From Candidatus Equihabitans merdae (GTDB taxonomy: Bacteria > Bacillota > Clostridia > Lachnospirales > Lachnospiraceae), in NCBI GenBank assembly GCA_018065025.1, contig JAGHUB010000184.1, positions 1 to 6,888 of the forward strand: a DNA stretch of 6,888 nt. The letters are read 5' to 3'. How positions within the stretch are numbered: position 1 is the first letter of the stretch; the number at the start of each line of letters is the position of its first letter. Made by a program: the position numbers and the translations under genes. Below, piece after piece: positions 5,927 through 6,888 of this stretch. The notes below the pieces were generated by a model that had not been told where the DNA came from, made no database searches, and was given only the letters and a program-made list of their open reading frames with translations.

Positions 5927-6829
5927 TTAATTAACGCCGTAAATATGCTTAGTGGTAATGCGGCGAATCAATTCTGACATACAGTTGACCATCAGGATTG
6001 CGTAGCACACGCCTTCCGGGAAACTGCCCCAGATACGGATAGCCATCACGATGATACCGGCTGCCAACCCGCAAAGAACATTTCCCTTAACTGAGACAAG
6101 ATTGTAATCAGTCAACATGAAGCAGCCGCCCAGGATAAGACCGCCTGAGCAAAGCTGCATCAGAGGATCCTGACCTGCCACAAGAGAAATGATTACCACA
6201 GTGGCGAAAAATGCACCGCTGACAGCTACATTGACTTCTTTCTTGATAACAAGATAGGCAAAGCCGATCAGAAGAAGTAAGGCGCTTGTTTCACCAAGTG
6301 CGCCGGGCACCTTACCGATGAAGGCATCCATCAAGGTGTAACTGCATTCTCCACCATGCTTCACAGCACTTAAGATAGTGGCACTTGATACGGCATCTAC
6401 CTGCATGGGTTCTGCGTACTGCATCATCTGCATGGGATAGACCACCATCAGGAAAAGTCTGCCCATCAATGCAGGATTGACAACATTGCTGCCGATACCG
6501 CCAAACAACTGCTTGATGACGATGATGGCGAAAATATCTGCCAGGATCACAGCCCATACCGGTGTTTTGGATGACACATTGAAAGCCAGAAGAATACCGG
6601 TTACCACAGCACTAAAGTCATTGACGGTTACCGGAAGGCCATGGGCCTTCTGCCATAAAGCTTCACAGATCACACAGGCAGCTGCGCTGACCAGAATCAG
6701 AAGCAAGGCCTCCGGGCCGAAGAAAACCGTTGCCCCGATGATGGCAGGCACTAAGGCGATGCAGACATCTCTCATGATGGAAGCAGTGGTCTTCTTGGTG
6801 CGAAGATGCGGATTATAATTATTTGCCAT
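5927..6829 (-). CDS. rnfD: RnfD/NqrB-family electron transport complex membrane subunit
   Basis: Membrane subunit of an Rnf-type complex that carries a covalently bound FMN and helps couple electron flow from NADH/ferredoxin to ion movement across the membrane. The 300-residue product has the family's hydrophobic multi-helix pattern and signatures: F-G-G-I-G-S-N115-V-V-N118-P-A-L-M-G-R124 (usual FGGLGxNxFNPAhhGR), L-T-D-Y in the later helices, and F-P-E-G-V-C-Y-A-I-L-M-V-N near the end (usual YPEGVxYxILLMN). The flavinylation motif is probably D145-A-V-S-S-A-T151, with Thr151 as FMN acceptor; the common form has G where Ser149 stands. Start 6829 is chosen because AGAGGAGG (6839-6846) lies nine bases upstream and the N-terminus M-A-N-N-Y-N-P-H is typical; the frame stays open further upstream, but there it overlaps rnfC. 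It overlaps the end of rnfC by 11 bases and precedes the reductase gene by 18 bases, so it is translated within the same operon. Confidence 0.93.
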   Translation of the reverse strand: MANNYNPHLRTKKTTASIMRDVCIALVPAIIGATVFFGPEALLLILVSAAACVICEALWQKAHGLPVTVNDFSAVVTGILLAFNVSSKTPVWAVILADIFAIIVIKQLFGGIGSNVVNPALMGRLFLMVVYPMQMMQYAEPMQVDAVSSATILSAVKHGGECSYTLMDAFIGKVPGALGETSALLLLIGFAYLVIKKEVNVAVSGAFFATVVIISLVAGQDPLMQLCSGGLILGGCFMLTDYNLVSVKGNVLCGLAAGIIVMAIRIWGSFPEGVCYAILMVNCMSELIRRITTKHIYGVN

Positions 6830-6888
6830 TTTTCGCTGCCTCCTCTCGCATTTTCTGACGTACTGTATCACGGGCCAGCACCACATTG
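6819..6888 (-). CDS. rnfC: C-terminal end of RnfC-like subunit (cut by window edge)
   Basis: A frame entering from the right edge encodes 22 residues, ending in R-E-E-A-A-K-N-G-K and a TAA stop at 6819-6821, overlapping the start of rnfD by 11 bases. The charged, Arg/Lys/Glu-rich helical tail resembles the end of RnfC. Translational overlap with rnfD and the clostridial gene order C-D-G-E-A-B also point to RnfC, the cytoplasmic NADH-oxidising, FMN- and Fe-S-containing subunit. Too little is present to see any catalytic motif, so the name rests mainly on position. Confidence 0.6.
   Translation of the reverse strand, partial: NVVLARDTVRQKMREEAAKNGK
6839..6846 (-). promoter_or_regulatory. rnfD: Ribosome binding site of rnfD inside the rnfC tail
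   Basis: AGAGGAGG on the minus strand, nine bases before ATG 6829, lies within the last codons of the RnfC-like frame. It decides the rnfD start against the longer open frame that continues to 6886. Confidence 0.8.

Noticed and set aside
6477..6818. Plus-strand open frame of 113 codons within rnfD
   Set aside because: Antisense to a well-supported rnfD; no ribosome binding site or family features.
1..6888. CRISPR arrays, insertion sequences, tRNA or rRNA genes, attachment sites
   Set aside because: Scanning both strands showed no regularly spaced direct repeats, transposase motifs or tRNA-like cloverleaf sequences.

Overview
The window looks like chromosomal DNA of an anaerobic, probably gut-associated member of the Bacillota (Clostridia or Erysipelotrichia). 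This is inferred from the Rnf-type operon, the style of the lipoprotein and transporter genes, strong AGGAGG-type ribosome binding sites and moderate GC content. Five of the six genes or gene remnants whose 3' ends lie in the window end in TAA or TGA, consistent with the standard code; the exception is an internal TAG discussed below.

Layout, left to right. (1) 1-858, minus strand: the N-terminal 286 residues of a sodium-dependent NSS/SNF-family transporter, running off the left edge, with a good sigma-A-type promoter in the 859-1023 gap. (2) 1024-2286, minus strand: a lipoprotein substrate-binding protein of the iron/cobalamin/siderophore type (Peripla_BP_2), interrupted by one in-frame TAG between its acidic linker and its ligand-binding domain. 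No permease or ATPase gene lies beside it. (3) 2407-3204, plus strand: an intact nitrilase-superfamily hydrolase, divergent from the binding protein. (4) 3232-3270: a strong hairpin flanked by T-tracts on both strands, serving as a bidirectional terminator between convergent units. (5) 3278-6888, minus strand: the 3' part of an Rnf-like operon, in transcription order rnfC (tail only), rnfD, a membrane-anchored flavoprotein reductase, and an RnfE/RnfA-like membrane protein.

The Rnf-like operon is the most interesting part. In the usual clostridial order C-D-G-E-A-B, the G position is taken by a protein that starts like RnfG (one membrane anchor plus an FMN-binding domain with a covalent flavinylation motif) and then continues into a complete fumarate-reductase/flavocytochrome-c-like FAD domain with conserved catalytic residues. 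The next gene looks like RnfE fused to the last part of RnfA, and most of the cysteines that bind the membrane [2Fe-2S] cluster in RnfA/RnfE are missing. The operon then ends at the terminator, so no normal rnfA or rnfB follows. My inference is an NADH-driven respiratory complex in which RnfC/RnfD pass electrons to a built-in extracytoplasmic ene-reductase for fumarate or another enoate.

The reductase gene carries a frameshift near 5139-5141, and the binding-protein gene carries a nonsense codon. Both may be real decay, strain-level inactivation or sequence errors; the window alone cannot tell which.
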